From the NCBI RefSeq assembly GCF_905171765.1, contig NC_053392.1, positions 102,102,220 to 102,166,219 of the forward strand: a stretch of DNA of 64,000 nt, in the 5' to 3' direction. The notes beneath the pieces were generated by a model, which did not search any database, was not told where the DNA came from, and saw only the letters and a program-made list of their open reading frames with translations. Below are positions 1 to 10,710 of the stretch, piece after piece. This DNA comes from Bufo bufo. Taxonomy: Eukaryota; Chordata; Amphibia; Anura; Bufonidae. Position 1 is the first letter of the stretch. Each line of letters opens with the position of its first letter. Made by a program: the position numbers and the translations under genes.

Positions 1-132
1 CAGACCTTAAAGGGTTTCTATCACTTCGTTTCACCTATTTAGCTTTCAGACACTAGCGATCCGCTAGTGTCTGCTTTATCTAACCATCCTAATATAAGAG
101 CTTATTGTCCTGCCGTTTAGCTAAAAAAAGAA

Positions 133-151
133 CTTATATAGATATGCAAAT
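133..151 (-). promoter_or_regulatory. Octamer plus TATA-like pair, left arm, pointing outward
   Basis: Read on the minus strand, the octamer ATTTGCAT is followed a few bases later by TATATAAG. The same pair is mirrored in the right arm, so the two would fire outward from the palindrome. Octamer and TATA boxes are known promoter elements, but use here is inference. Confidence 0.3.
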
Positions 152-556
152 GAGCCTCTAGGTGCTATGGGGGCGTGATTAGCACCTAGAGGCTCCGTCT
201 ACCTTAACAAACTGCCGCCGCCCAGCGCGTCCCTCCAGCCCGCCCATCTCCTCCGGAATGCGATGCGCCTCGTATTCGGCGCATGCGCAGTGAATGTCTG
301 ATCGCTTCCCTGCTCAGACATCTCCACTGCGCCTGCGCCGATGACGTCATAGTGCTCCGAGGAACAGGCGCAGTGGAGATGTCTGAGCAGGGAAGCGTCA
401 GACATTCACTGCGCATGCGCAGAACAGAGACGCGCACGGAGAGGATCGCTTCAGCTGGAGATGGGCGGGCTGGAGGGACGCGCTGGGCGGCGGCAGTTTG
501 TTAAGGTAGACGGAGCCTCTAGGTGCTAATCACGCCCCCATAGCACCTAGAGGCTC

Positions 557-575
557 ATTTGCATATCTATATAAG
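557..575 (+). promoter_or_regulatory. Octamer plus TATA-like pair, right arm, pointing outward
   Basis: ATTTGCAT (557-564) is followed by TATATAAG (568-575) on the plus strand, the mirror image of the pair at 133-151. The spacing is preserved in both arms, as the palindrome requires, so the two copies are not independent evidence of function. Confidence 0.3.
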
Positions 576-717
576 TTATTTTTTTAGCTAAACGGCAGGA
601 CAATAAGCTCTTATATTAGGATGGTTAGATAAAGCAGACACTAGCGGATCGCTAGTGTCTGAAAGCTAAATAGGTGAAACAAAGTGATAGAAACCCTTTA
701 AATAATCTGTTAGGGTT

Positions 718-1709
718 GTTGTTCACAGTCATCATTAGCAAAGGCCAGGTGATGCAAATTTCAAAGCTTTATAAATACCCACACTCCTCTAACCTTGTAC
801 CAAAAAAAAGCATCCACAGGTTCTTGTAAGCAGCTGCCTAACAGGGGAAGGCTATAAGAAGATAGCAAAGCTTTTTCAAGTTGCCATTTCCTGAATTTGA
901 TATGTAATTAAGAAATAGAAGTTAACAGGAACAGTGGAGGTCAAGAGAAGGTCTGGAAGACTAAGGAACTAGTTATAGACCTTCAGGAAGATGTAGCAGA
1001 CTCTGGAGTTGTGGTACTTTGTTCTACTGTTCAGCAACACCTGCACAAATATGGCTTTCATGGAGTCATCAGAAAAAAAAACCTTCTCCTGCGTCCTCAC
1101 CACAAAATTCAGCATCAGAAATTTGTAAAACAACATCTAAACATTCCTGATACATTTTGGAAACAAGTCCTATGGACCGATGAGGTTAAAACAGAACTCT
1201 TTGGCTACAAAGCCAAAGAGAGTGGCTTCTACAAATGGACTATGATCCTAAATACACCTCAAAATCCACAATAGATTACCTCAAAAGGTGCAAGCTAAAG
1301 GTTTTAGCATGGCCATCACAGTCCCCTGATCTGAACATCACTGAAAATCTGTGGATAGACTTTAAAAGAGCAGTGCATGCAAGACAGCCCAGGAATCTCA
1401 CAGAACTGGAAGACTTTTGGAAGGAAGAATGAATGGAAGTGTTTACAAGCTGATACTTGCCAAAGGGGGTTCTAATATGTACTAACCATGCATGGTGCCC
1501 AAAGTTTTGCTTCGGGCCCTTTTTTCTTTTTTGTTATTTTGAAAATGTAAAAAATAAATATAAAATAGTTTTTGCTTAAAATACAAAGGGAATGTGACAT
1601 CTTTAACTTTATGCCTTTTGGAGGCATGGATTTGATCTTCAACTTGCTTAACTGTTTACAGTAACAGTAATTTTAACCAGATGTGCCCAAACTTGCGCAT
1701 GCCACTGTA
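718..1709 (+). mobile_element. Tc1 copy 1, degraded, 5' end missing
   Basis: The leader, coding and tail sequence follow a widespread vertebrate Tc1 family. The right terminal inverted repeat ends in TGCCCAAACTTGCGCATG CCACTG followed by the expected TA at 1708-1709. The left terminal repeat is not present; the region just upstream holds the palindromic element at 11-697. Several internal deletions shorten the copy to about 1 kb, against roughly 1.6 kb for intact relatives. Confidence 0.85.
846..1432 (+). pseudogene. Tc1 transposase remnant (copy 1)
   Basis: Tc1 transposases are nuclear DDE enzymes that cut and paste DNA at TA sites. Decayed N-terminal DNA-binding coding sequence starts near 846 (a stretch reading GYKKIAK). 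The readable parts are 1011-1230, with the first catalytic aspartate in WTDEVKTELFG, and 1235-1432, with DYDPKYTSKST carrying the second aspartate and SPDLNITENLW carrying the third acidic residue. Between them about 70 residues of the catalytic core are deleted and the frame shifts. The protein cannot be made whole from this copy. Family membership is certain from the spacing of these motifs, and loss of function is equally clear. Confidence 0.85.
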
Positions 1710-1935
1710 GGGAACCCCTTGAAATGGTGTTTCCTTGATATGTGGTCTACCAATAAGGGAACTGGTGGTTGTATACAGGAGGATATCCTATTAACATGAC
1801 ATAAATGTTTAAAGTAGGAAAATGATGAGATCAGATGAAGTATATGAAATCTAGAGATGATCAGTTCGCATGACACATTGCTATAGATATGCTTTATGCT
1901 ATATCAAGAAATATACTTTAAATATACAACTCATT

Positions 1936-2290
1936 TGGAAAGCCTTCAGACCGTTTCAGTTTTTTAACATTTTGTTATGTTGCCATCTTGTGCTAAAATA
2001 AAAAAAATCTAGTTTTTTTCACATCATTCTGCACTCAATACCCCATAATGAGAAAGTAAAAACTGAATTTTAGAATTGTTTGCAAATTTATTAAAAAGGA
2101 AAAGCTAAAGTTTGCATAGACATACATTATGTATAGTACATCTGGAAAGTCTTCAGACTCTTTCACGTTGTGCTAAGATAAAAATAAAAAAAGTTTTCCC
2201 TCAATAATCTGCACTCGATTGCTTTTAATGACAAAGTGAAAACTGAATTTTAGGAATGTATGAAAACAGAAAAACTAAAATTTTGCATGG
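1936..2290 (+). repeat. Tandemly duplicated Tc1 terminal region
   Basis: Two copies of the same ~200-bp Tc1 terminal and subterminal sequence follow one another, starting near 1938 and near 2141. Both begin with a TGGAAAG(C/T)CTTCAGAC core and share the downstream stretch around GAAAACTGAATTTTAG. They differ at many positions, so the duplication is old, or a second solo terminal repeat lies next to the copy. Confidence 0.65.
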
Positions 2291-3029
2291 GCATAAGTAT
2301 TTACATTCTTTGCTATGGCACTTAAAATTTAGTGCTGGGGGCCTCCTATTTCCCTTGATCATCTTTGAGATTTTACTACAACTTGACTGGAGTCCATCTG
2401 TGGTAAATTTTGCCAATCGGCTGTGTTTTGGAAAGACACAACCCTGTTTATATAAGGTCTCACAGCTGACAATGCATATTGAAGCAAAAACCAAGCCATG
2501 AGGAAGAAAGAACTGCCTATAGAGCTCAGAGACTGGATTGTGTGGAGGCACAGATCTGGAGAAGGGTACAAAAACATTTTTGCTGCACTGAAAGTTCCCA
2601 ATAGCATAGTTCCCAATAGCATAATTCTTAAATGGTAGAGGCATAGAACTCTTCCTGGAGCTGACCGCCCTACCAAACTAAGTAGTCAGGGGAGAAGATG
2701 CTGTGTGCAGATGGGAGACACTTCCAGAAGGTCAACCAGTCATCACTGCAACATTACACCAATCTGGGCTTTATGGCAGAGAGGCCAGAAAGAAATCTTT
2801 CCTCAGTAAAAGACAAATAAAAGCCCATCTGCAGTTTGCAACAAAGCACCTAAAGGACTCTCAGACTGTAAGAAACAAGATTCTCCGGTCTGATGAAACC
2901 AAGATTAACCTTTTTGGCCTCAACTCTATGCGTTATGTCTGAAGGAAACAAGGCACTGCTCATCACCTGCCAAATACCATAGTGAAGCATGGTAGCGGCA
3001 GCATCATGCTGTGGAGGTGTTTTTCAGTA

Positions 3030-3382
3030 ATACTGACAGTGCCCGTCACGACCTTTGTGGTCTGGCGAGCTGGTGGACGTAAGGCGCAAATCACAACCGG
3101 ATTAGACAAGTAGGGGTTTATTGAGAGACAACGCGTTTCGGGGTGCGCATGACCCCTTTATCAAGTCTGGTGTGCTGCAGGTGCAGCTGGATGTTTGCTG
3201 TTCGTTTAATGCTCCCCGGTCACTTTTACTGACAATGTAGTACAATGCTTTGCCAGAGATGAATTAGGTATGGCTGAAGCGCTGTGGCTTTGCTATTATA
3301 CTTCGTCAGGCAATGCTGTTGCGATGGTGAGGCTGGTGTAGCTGGGGTATTCTGACCCGGCTACTGCACATGGTGCGTGCAG
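3030..3382 (-). mobile_element. Penelope-like element fragment (non-coding end region)
   Basis: This segment interrupts Tc1 copy 2 and holds, on the minus strand, a decayed hammerhead-like motif typical of PLE terminal regions. No PLE coding sequence is visible in it. A short tail (4914-4928) probably continues it past the hAT element at 3383-4913. Assignment rests on the ribozyme-like block and on its likeness to the better copies in this window. Confidence 0.55.
3121..3172 (-). ncRNA. Decayed hammerhead ribozyme motif
   Basis: On the minus strand the order is AGAC (stem I), TTGATAA in the place of CUGANGA, a 4-bp GGGG/CCCC stem II, GAAA, then ACGCGTT and GTCT, which closes stem I with AGAC. 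The layout matches a hammerhead with a very short, self-complementary stem III. Two core positions differ from consensus, so self-cleavage is doubtful. Confidence 0.5.
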
Positions 3383-4913
3383 CAGGGGCGTCGTTAGGTC
3401 AAAACATTCGGGGCTGGAGCCCCGAATGTTTTTTCCAGTGCCCCGAATGTTTATGGTGGCCGGGAAGAGCTATACTCACCTTTTACTTCCTGGTCCTCGG
3501 CGCTCCACTGTGATGGCTGCACAGCAGACTATACAAGAGGATTACCGAGTGGTGAAGAGCAGCAGCATCCGGAGCAGGAACTGTAAGTGTTTTTTTATTT
3601 TATTTTATTTAGGGGCTGATGAAGGCACTGGGGGATGAAGAAGGGCACTGGGGGCTGAAAAGAGGCTGCTGGGGGGCTGATATGGGGCATTGGGGGGCCG
3701 ATATGGGGCACTGGGGGGCTGATGTGAGGCACTTGGGGGCTGAAGAGGGGCATTGGGGGCTGATATGAGGCACTGGGGGACTGAAGAGGGGCATTGGGGC
3801 TGATGTGAGGCACTGGGGGGGCTGAAGAGAGGCTGCTGGGGGCTGAAGAGGGGCACTGGGGGCAGATATGAGGCATTGGGGGGCTGAAGAGGGGCATTGA
3901 GGGCTGATGTGAGGCACTGGGGGGTTTAAGAGAGGCTGCTGGGGGCTGATATGAGGCACTGGGGACTGATATGAGACACTGGGGGGCTGATATGAGGCAT
4001 TGGGGGCCTGAAGAGGGACACTGGGGGGCTGATATGAGGCACTGGGGAGTGATATGAGACACTGGGGGGCTGATATGAGGCACTGGGGACTGATATGAGG
4101 CACTGGGGGGCTTAAGAGGGACACTGGGGGGCTGATATGAGGCACTGGGGGCTGTTATGAGGCTTCTGGGGGACTGATATGAAGCACTGGGACCTTATAT
4201 GAGGCACTGAGGGGCTAAAGATGGACACTGGGGGGCTGAAGAGGGGCACTGGGGGGCTAAAAAGGGGCACTGGGGGCACATATGAGTTACTGGGGCTCTT
4301 ATCTGAGGTCTGATTGGGGGTCATTCACATTGGGGTCTGATCTGAGGTCTTATTAACATTGGGGGTCTTATTGGGGCTGTCAGCTGAGGTCTAATTAACA
4401 GTGGGGGTCTGATTGGTGGTCTGACCTCGGGTGTAATGAAAAATATTTTTTTCTTATTGTCCCCCTCTAAAACCTAGGTGCATCTTATGGGCCGGAGCGT
4501 CTTATAGGGCAAAAAATACGGGTAAGTTTGAAAATGAGTTCAAAACTTCTGTCACTTCGGTCTGAAAATCTGAACTCATGCCCGCGCAGCCTGCAAGTAG
4601 CGGAACAAGTACAAGGGGGGTTGATGGGTTACAACTTCTGTGATTAGTTTATAGTTGGGGGGTTTGCTTCATTTTAAATTAGGCTGACCATAGGTTAGGA
4701 TGATCTGTGGGGTTGCCCAGACGGCTAGGCCCTTCACTGTAGTTATTAACTCCTTTCAGCAGTCCCTTATTCACTGAAGGGGTGACTGCTGAAAGGGGTT
4801 AATAACTACTTTGAAGGCCCCCGATGCCGATGAGGGCGTGGCTTCGTGGGGTGGGGACGTGGCTTCACATGGGCTCGTGCCCCGGATGTCTTTGGACCCT
4901 AGCAACGCCCCTG
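3383..4913. mobile_element. Non-autonomous hAT element with internal minisatellite
   Basis: The left end CAGGGGCGTCGTTAGGTC and the right end GACCCTAGCAACGCCCCTG are imperfect inverted repeats typical of hAT elements. The flanking 8-mers GCGTGCAG (3375-3382) and GCGTACTG (4914-4921) match at 6 of 8 positions, a worn target duplication. The element sits inside a PLE fragment that sits inside Tc1 copy 2. No transposase is visible; the central third is a minisatellite. Confidence 0.8.
3630..4310. repeat. Minisatellite, ~20-30 bp unit
   Basis: About 30 imperfect copies of a G-rich unit built on GGGGGCTGATATGAGGCACT are arrayed here. Long proline/serine-rich frames read on the minus strand are translations of the repeat, not genes. 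Confidence 0.9.
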
Positions 4914-5040
4914 GCGTACTGTAAGGACACAGGGAGCTGGTCAGGGTTGAGGGAAAACTGAATGGAGCAAAGTGCAGTGATATTCTTAATGAAAACCTGA
5001 TCCAGAGTGTGCTGCACCTCACTTCACACTGGCCTGCAGG

Positions 5041-5310
5041 CAGGGGCGTAGCTATAGGGGGTGCAGAGGTAGCAGTCGCTACTGGGCCCAAAGACCCCTT
5101 GTGCTGCATAAGAAGACACCAGTATTATAGAAATGCTGGTCAAGTTAGTTCAAAAATTTGGCATGGGGGGGGGGGGAGTTAGTTTCAATTTTTACCTCCG
5201 ACCGCACAAAGGCTATATGCTTCCCTGCACCTGACCACAGAGCACTGAGGGAAGGGGGGCCCAAATAGAACTCTTGCACCAGGGCCCATGAGCCTTTAGC
5301 TACGCCCCTG
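5041..5310. mobile_element. hAT MITE with perfect 8-bp target duplication
   Basis: The element begins CAGGGGCGTAGCTA and ends in its exact complement TAGCTACGCCCCTG. CCTGCAGG is present on both sides (5033-5040 and 5311-5318). It is 270 bp long, non-coding, and interrupts the transposase sequence of Tc1 copy 2. Confidence 0.93.
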
Positions 5311-5584
5311 CCTGCAGGTTCACCTTCTAACAATACAATGGCTCAGCCAGAGCCCTGAACCAATCGAACATCTTTGGAGAGACCTGAAAATGGCTGTTCA
5401 TCAACAATCCCCATCCCATTTAAAGATCTTGAGAGGATCTGCAGAGAAGAAAGGCAGAAAATCCCCAAATCCAGGTGTGCAAGCCTTGTGGAATCATAGC
5501 CAAGGAGACTGCAGGCTGTAATCGCTGCAAAAGGTACTTCAACTGAGCACTGAGTAAAGGATCTAAATACTTTTATCAACGGCA

Positions 5585-5826
5585 GGGCAGCACGGTGGCC
5601 CAGTGGTTAGCACTGCTGCTTTGCAGTGCTGGGGTCTTAGGTTCAAATCCAACCATGGACAACATCTGTATGGAATTTGTATGTTCTCCCCTTGTGGGTG
5701 TCCTCCGGGTACCCTGGTTTCCTCCCACATTCCTAAGACATACTGATAGGGAGCTTACTGGGGACAGCTTGATGCTAATGTCTGTAAAGCACTGCGGAAT
5801 ATAGCAGCTATATAAGATAAATAAAT
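5585..5826 (+). mobile_element. tRNA-derived SINE
   Basis: The head carries RNA polymerase III internal promoter boxes: an A box TGGCCCAGTGG at 5596-5606 and a B box GGTTCAAATCC at 5640-5650, spaced as in a tRNA. The body then leaves tRNA likeness and ends in a tail with GTAAAGCACTGCGGAATATA and a short ATAAATAAAT run. It lies in the 3' region of Tc1 copy 2. A clear target duplication was not found. Confidence 0.85.
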
Positions 5827-6043
5827 GGAATATTTTAGTTTTTCCTTTTCAATAAAATATTTCCGCAAAGTAAATATTTCTAACAATTTGTTTTCACTTT
5901 CTCATTCTGGGGTATTGAATGCAGAATGAAGGGGATTTTTTTTATTTTTAGCATTAAATATTAAAAAAGGAAAGGGTCTGAAGACTATCTGAATGCATGG
6001 TAGATCCCATATATACAAGTGGCCTGTGATTTGGCATGTGTAC

Positions 6044-7086
6044 AGTTGCAAGAAAAGTAAGTGAACCTTTTGGAATTACCTAGATTCCTGCATCAATTAC
6101 TAGTAAAAATGTCTAGAAATTTACAGTTATTCCATTTATGTATTTTATTTAGCACATTTAGTAAACGCCCCTACTTCAGGGAGACAATTAAACAAACCTC
6201 TAAGTTAATTACATCTCCAAAAGGTAACCGTCGAAAGATGTTTTAATTAAGGACATGAGATTGTAAGTGTGAGTTTCACAGGTGCTTTGACCATTGAAGG
6301 GACACAAAGCCTGGTTACTGACAGATCTGTTCTTCTCAAGAAAGATATGCTAACAACTTTCAGGAGAGCTCAGAATATGTGTTAAAGCCTGCAAATGTAT
6401 TGATAAAGACCTGGATGTACATCAATTCAAAGTTTGACAATCTTCTCTTTGTCCACTATTAAAAAACACTGAATAAAAAGGGTGATTATAGATGGACACC
6501 ATGAAGCAAGGCTCTGCTGTCGAAAAAAATGTTGCTTTCTGTCCAAAGTTTGCCAAACACCATCTGGATATTCCACAATGTTCTATGGTCTGATGATACA
6601 AAAGTAAAACTTATAGCACAAACTCACAATACTATTTTTGGAGTAAAAACACTGCACAGTCACACCAAAATCTCATCCCAGCTGCTTTGCTGCCTCAGGG
6701 CCTGGACGTCTTGTGGTCATTGTGGAATAAATTAATCCTGAGGTGTTTCAAAACTTTTTAAAGGAGAATGTAAGGGAAGCATTCCATGAGGAGGAGATGC
6801 TAGATGACACAAAACAATGAGCCAAAGTACACAAGTAAATCACCTAAAGAATGTTTGAAAGAAATAAGATTTGTCTTTTGGAATGGCCAAGTCTTGACCT
6901 TAACCCTATTGAGATGCTGTGGCATGACCTGAAGAGGGCTATGTAAGCAGAGCATCCCAGAAATGTTCATGAACTGAGGCACATTTGCAGGGAGGAATGG
7001 TCCAAATTTCCACTTCAACATTGTACAAATGTTATTTGCAGCTTTAGAAAACATTAGATGGAGGTGATTACTATATATTAAAAACA
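6044..7086 (+). mobile_element. Tc1 copy 3, left part
   Basis: The left terminal repeat reads TGCAAGAAAAGTAAGTGAAC near 6050, characteristic of a third Tc1 family. Transposase relics follow, with a GTTCTATGGTCTGATGATAC block around the first aspartate near 6578 and a block near 6890 that matches the region before the third acidic residue. All frames are broken. The copy stops at 7086, where PLE-1 begins, and resumes at 12,038. Confidence 0.8.
6560..7080 (+). pseudogene. Tc1 transposase remnant (copy 3)
   Basis: Short stretches of DDE transposase are readable in shifting frames: a LWSDDTKVKLIA segment (first aspartate), an SLDLNPIEMLWHDLKR-like segment (third acidic residue), and a C-terminal LRHICREEW-like segment. 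Stops and indels are frequent. There is no continuous frame above about 70 residues. Confidence 0.75.
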
Positions 7087-7563
7087 AAAAGAGGGCGTTA
7101 AAACATAACCTTTAATATTATAATTTAAGATTACTCGTGAAAAGCACCTTAATAAATAAAAGAACAAAAGCGCACCAAATAGAATGCTTAAACGCTGTGG
7201 GACTGTGTTATACTCCAAAACCAAAAATTGAACGGTCTTACCATTGATAGCTCGAGACAAACTTGTAAAAAAGATCGTCGGCCACCCAGTTGCACAGCTT
7301 GACGTTCCAGTACTTCTTGAGGTCGACAGGTCGTTGTCTCGCTTGGTCGTCTTTACAAGGCCCTGTGTGGACACGGCAGGAACAAATGTCTCTAGATAAC
7401 CCGATTAGAAGGGAGGGGGACTACATGCACCCTACCTGTCTACACAGAGCACACGCACAGAGCATTCTATTTGGTGCGCTTTTGTTCTTTTATTTATTAA
7501 GGTGCTTTTTACCAGTAGTCTTAAATTATAATATTAAAGGTTATGTTTTAACTCCCTCTTTTT
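7086..7563. repeat. PLE-associated inverted repeat, arms 7086-7188 and 7461-7563
   Basis: Two ~103-bp arms are near-exact inverted copies of each other; the left one is bounded by AAAAAGAGGGCGTTAAAACA and the right by its complement. They enclose ~270 bp. The arrangement resembles the partly inverted terminal copies often left at PLE 5' ends. Part of the enclosed loop (about 7315-7455) recurs inverted at 11,675-11,800. Confidence 0.75.
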
Positions 7564-7683
7564 GCAACTCTTATGTTTTTTTTTATATATTGCCTTGATT
7601 TGGGGAGTTCTTTTGCTATCAGTCACTTTTTTGTATCCATTCATAGTACTGTTCAGTTTTTTTGTGTAGTATGGCAGGATTTC

Positions 7684-10600
7684 TTACCACAGGTTTCTAT
7701 GCAGACAATTGGCTAACAGAGGCACGGGATGTATTTTCAGAGAAGCAATTCCAACAAAAGAAGTACACTCCCTCATTCCACACAGCCTATAAGGAATTGA
7801 CATCCACTTACAAGGATCAAATCCTTTCATGATGAGAGGTACAGTGCTTAGAGAACTTAAACACAATATCGTCCCTAGGGGGCTTCGCATTTCACTTTTA
7901 CCTGCGGCCCAATTTAGGAACCCGGGTTTCATGACCAAGTGGGAGCAGCAGGACACTGGCAGTTCTCTCCGCTTGATGCAACTGCTCTTGTCTGAAGAAA
8001 AAAACTATTTGGAACAACTAAATAAAAACTGTCCGAGTGTATTTTCCCACGAGACAGAATTAGCGATTAAAGAAAAACTATACCCTCGAAAAATTCCAAT
8101 ATCACTTAAAAGAGAGGAAACACTGTCAATTTGTCAGGGACCTGGCAGACTTTAGAGAGAACAGAATCTACTCTTCCCTCTCTAATAAGAGAGATAACAC
8201 TGCTGGCTATACCACCAGTCATCTACTGAAACAGAAGTGTCAGACTTTGATAAGGACAGCGGTTTAAACGCAATAAATACTCCACACGGAGAAGGGGCAC
8301 AACTAGGGGACGACATAGAGGGTCTTACAGGGGCCAGGACCAGCATTTTTTAGGCCCTACCAACCAGGGCCAGTTCAATCAAGCCCCAGTCTATCCCTTA
8401 AGGGGTTGTACCCAACCGACGACCTTGTGACGGGCCCACAAGTTGTTAACCTCTCCTCACATTCCCTTAGTAACACTGAAATTTATATATTACAATTGGG
8501 TTTATCATTTGTGCCGACACCGACCTTTAACAGGTTTGAAACTATTAAGGATTAAAATTTATTCAGTCGTAAACTTCGTTGGCACAAGCATTTCAGATAC
8601 CAAGAAAAGAAACAGTGCCGCGATCTAGGTATTCCCGTGGATATCGTCCTCCTGCTATATGATTTGGAGAAGGAGGTTGAACCTAAAATAGGTTTGGGCC
8701 CATTCTCCAATCTTAAACTTCCTAGTAAGAAAATGCCACCACTGATAGGCGAGATCTCATGCATTGACGTGTTCCTCAGCCAGGTGACCTCTCAGATCGA
8801 GGAACTTAAGTTTACCGCTCACTACACTAATTGTGACCATTCCATGGTCATAAAACCATCTGATAAGGGCGGAAATGTGGTGGTCATGGATAGCGATCAC
8901 TACCGCAATATGTGCGAAACCATCCTTAGGGACCAGGACACATATGAAATTGTAGCGCAGGATCCTACAGCCACATTCAGAAAAGAACTTAAGGACATTT
9001 TGGATAGTGCAAAACAACTACAATTGATTTCCGAGGACGAATACACTTTTCTATTACCACCCTTTCCACGGATGTCCACTTTTTATGGTTTGTCTAAACT
9101 GCATAAAGGGCTTATGCACTTAAAGGGCCGTCCCATCGTTTTTGGGGTGGGCAATTTATGCCAGAATCTAGGCATCTACATCGACCAGGTACTTGCGCCC
9201 TTTTACTCGTGACACTACAGATTTACTGAGACGTTTAGAGGGCATTCAGGTTGATGTGGATAGCCTACTAGCTAGTATTGATGTGGAGGCCCTTTATTCT
9301 AGCATCCCATATAACCTGGGGATGCAGGCCGTGGACTACTTTCTCCAGACTAGGGGGTGTGAGTACCATGCCCACAGCCTGTTCATCCTTCGTATACTGG
9401 AATTCACATTGACTAAGAATGTGTTCGTGTTTAACAACAAGCTTTACCAACAGCTCAGGGGCACATCGATGGGGAGTCCATGTGCCCCATCGTATGCAAA
9501 TTTGTTCCTGGGCTGGTGGGAAGCTACTCACGTATTCCAGCAAGAAGGTACTGGACATATTGAACGGATCGGGCTGTGGGCTCGGTACATTAACAATATT
9601 TTTATCATCTGGAATGGGTCTAAAGGTACTTTTGAATCTTTGGCGAAGGACCTTAATGTCAATCAAGTGGGCTTACGTTTTACTTGTAAATCTAACAGGG
9701 TCTCTCTACCTTTCCTTGACGTTAGTATAATTAAGAATGATCAGGGGGAATTAGGGACCTCTGTTTATAGAAAATCCAGCTCCACTAATTCTCTCCTGAG
9801 ATGGGAGAGCAGTCATCCACTCCCACTCAGGAGAGGGATCCCAAAAGGGCAGTACATTCGCATTCGGAGGAATTGCTCCACACTGAAGGAGTTTCGCTCC
9901 CAGGCGTCAGATTTACACCTGCGATTTCAGCAACGGGGTTACCGCGTTAGAATTCTGAGGTCAGCCTACAGGTCTGCTTTAGAACAAGATAGATCTGCCC
10001 TTCTTATTCCCAAGCCCAAAGGAAAACAGGCGAATAGGCTTATTCGCCTTATCACCACCTTCGACGGAGCCGCCAAACCCATACGTTACATAATTGAAAG
10101 AAATTGGCCTCTTCTGACTATGGATCCGGATCTAAAAGAGGTAGTGGGTGATCGACCACATATCACCTATCGGCGTGGTCGTAGTCTACGGGACCGTTTG
10201 GTCCATAGTCATTTTATCGCCCCCCTCCACCTGGTTGTCCTTGGCTTCAGAAGAAAACTAGCGGCTGTCACAGATGTAACGGCTGCATAGCCTGTAGACA
10301 CATTCAGACGGGCCACTCTTTCACTAGCAACGTCACCGGCAGAAATTATTCTATCCGTGAGTACATTAATTGTAAGACACGTAGGGTTACCTATCGGTTC
10401 GCATGTGAATGTGGCAAGGAGTATATAGGTAAAACCATTAGGGAGTTTCGCAGGAGAGTAGGTGAACACCTTAATGACATTACTAACAAGGGGGACACCC
10501 TGATAGCTAAACATGTGAACCACTTTCACCAGGGTAGAGCACGCCTCTCCTTTATTGGCATCGATAGGGTTGACCCCCCCCATCCCTAAGGGGAAGGGAT

Positions 10601-10710
10601 TGGGATATCCGCATTTTACAGAAGGAAGCACGCTGGATATACCAGCTTAAAACCATCACTCCACTAGGACTGAATGAGCAGCTGAACTTCGGCTGCTTTG
10701 TTTAACCCCC
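7684..10710 (+). pseudogene. PLE-1 reverse transcriptase/GIY-YIG protein, frameshifted
   Basis: PLE proteins combine a telomerase-related reverse transcriptase with a C-terminal GIY-YIG nuclease and prime on host DNA. The N-terminal part is readable at 7829-8155 (LKHNIVPRGLRISLLPA). A second frame at 8637-9212 carries IKPSDKGGNVVVMDSDHY, the conserved pre-RT block, and a LKGRPIVFGVG segment. A third at 9193-10,290 carries motif A (SIDVEALYSSIP), motif B (LRGTSMGSPCAPSYANLF) and motif C. Motif C reads RYINNIFII instead of the usual YIDD, so both catalytic aspartates are lost. After another shift, 10,380-10,690 encodes the nuclease (VTYRFACECGKEYIGKT). At least three frameshifts make it non-functional. 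Confidence 0.88.

Larger units (their letters stand above)
11..697. mobile_element. Palindromic T2/Kolobok-like MITE with TTAA target duplication
   Basis: The whole interval is a nearly perfect inverted repeat centred near 354: each arm reads the same inward, from AGGGTTTCTATCAC at the left edge to its complement at 694-697. TTAA stands immediately outside both ends (7-10 and 698-701), which matches the TTAA-AGGG ends of amphibian T2/Kolobok-like MITEs. Each arm holds smaller hairpins, around CACTAGCGATCCGCTAGTG at 50-70 and around CCTCTAGGTGCT/AGCACCTAGAGG at 155-192. There is no transposase; open frames inside are symmetric artefacts of the palindrome. The superfamily call rests on the ends and the TTAA only. 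Confidence 0.8.
2497..5550 (+). pseudogene. Tc1 transposase remnant (copy 2), discontinuous
   Basis: Translation of 2497-2942 gives Tc1-type helix-turn-helix and catalytic-start sequence, including an ILRSDETKINLFG segment with the first catalytic aspartate of the DDE triad. The coding sequence resumes near 4929 (LVRVEGKLNGAK-like) and again after the hAT MITE at 5311, where a PEPIEHLWRDLK-like segment carries the third acidic residue. The region around the second aspartate falls at the hAT MITE insertion (5041-5310) and is not readable. There are stops, frameshifts and at least three foreign insertions, so this is a dead gene. The C-terminal part ends at a stop near 5545 in the usual Tc1 position. 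Confidence 0.8.
1936..5996 (+). mobile_element. Tc1 copy 2, split by nested insertions
   Basis: A second Tc1 family runs from a terminal repeat with TTTGGAAAGCCTTCAGACC near 1938 to its inverted partner ending in TCTGAAGACTATCTGAATGC near 5996. Coding sequence is recognisable at 2480-3028, resumes near 4929, and continues after 5311 to about 5550. The gaps are filled by a PLE fragment (3030-3382), a hAT element (3383-4913), a small hAT MITE (5041-5310) and a SINE (5585-5826). With those removed the copy is close to a normal Tc1 length plus one duplicated end. Confidence 0.85.

Noticed and set aside
199..504. Similar small proteins on both strands near the left edge
   Set aside because: They are mirror translations of the 687-bp palindrome.
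3595..4324. Long proline/serine-rich minus-strand frames of up to 178 codons
   Set aside because: They are translations of the G-rich minisatellite in the hAT element; the period and all three open frames follow the repeat.
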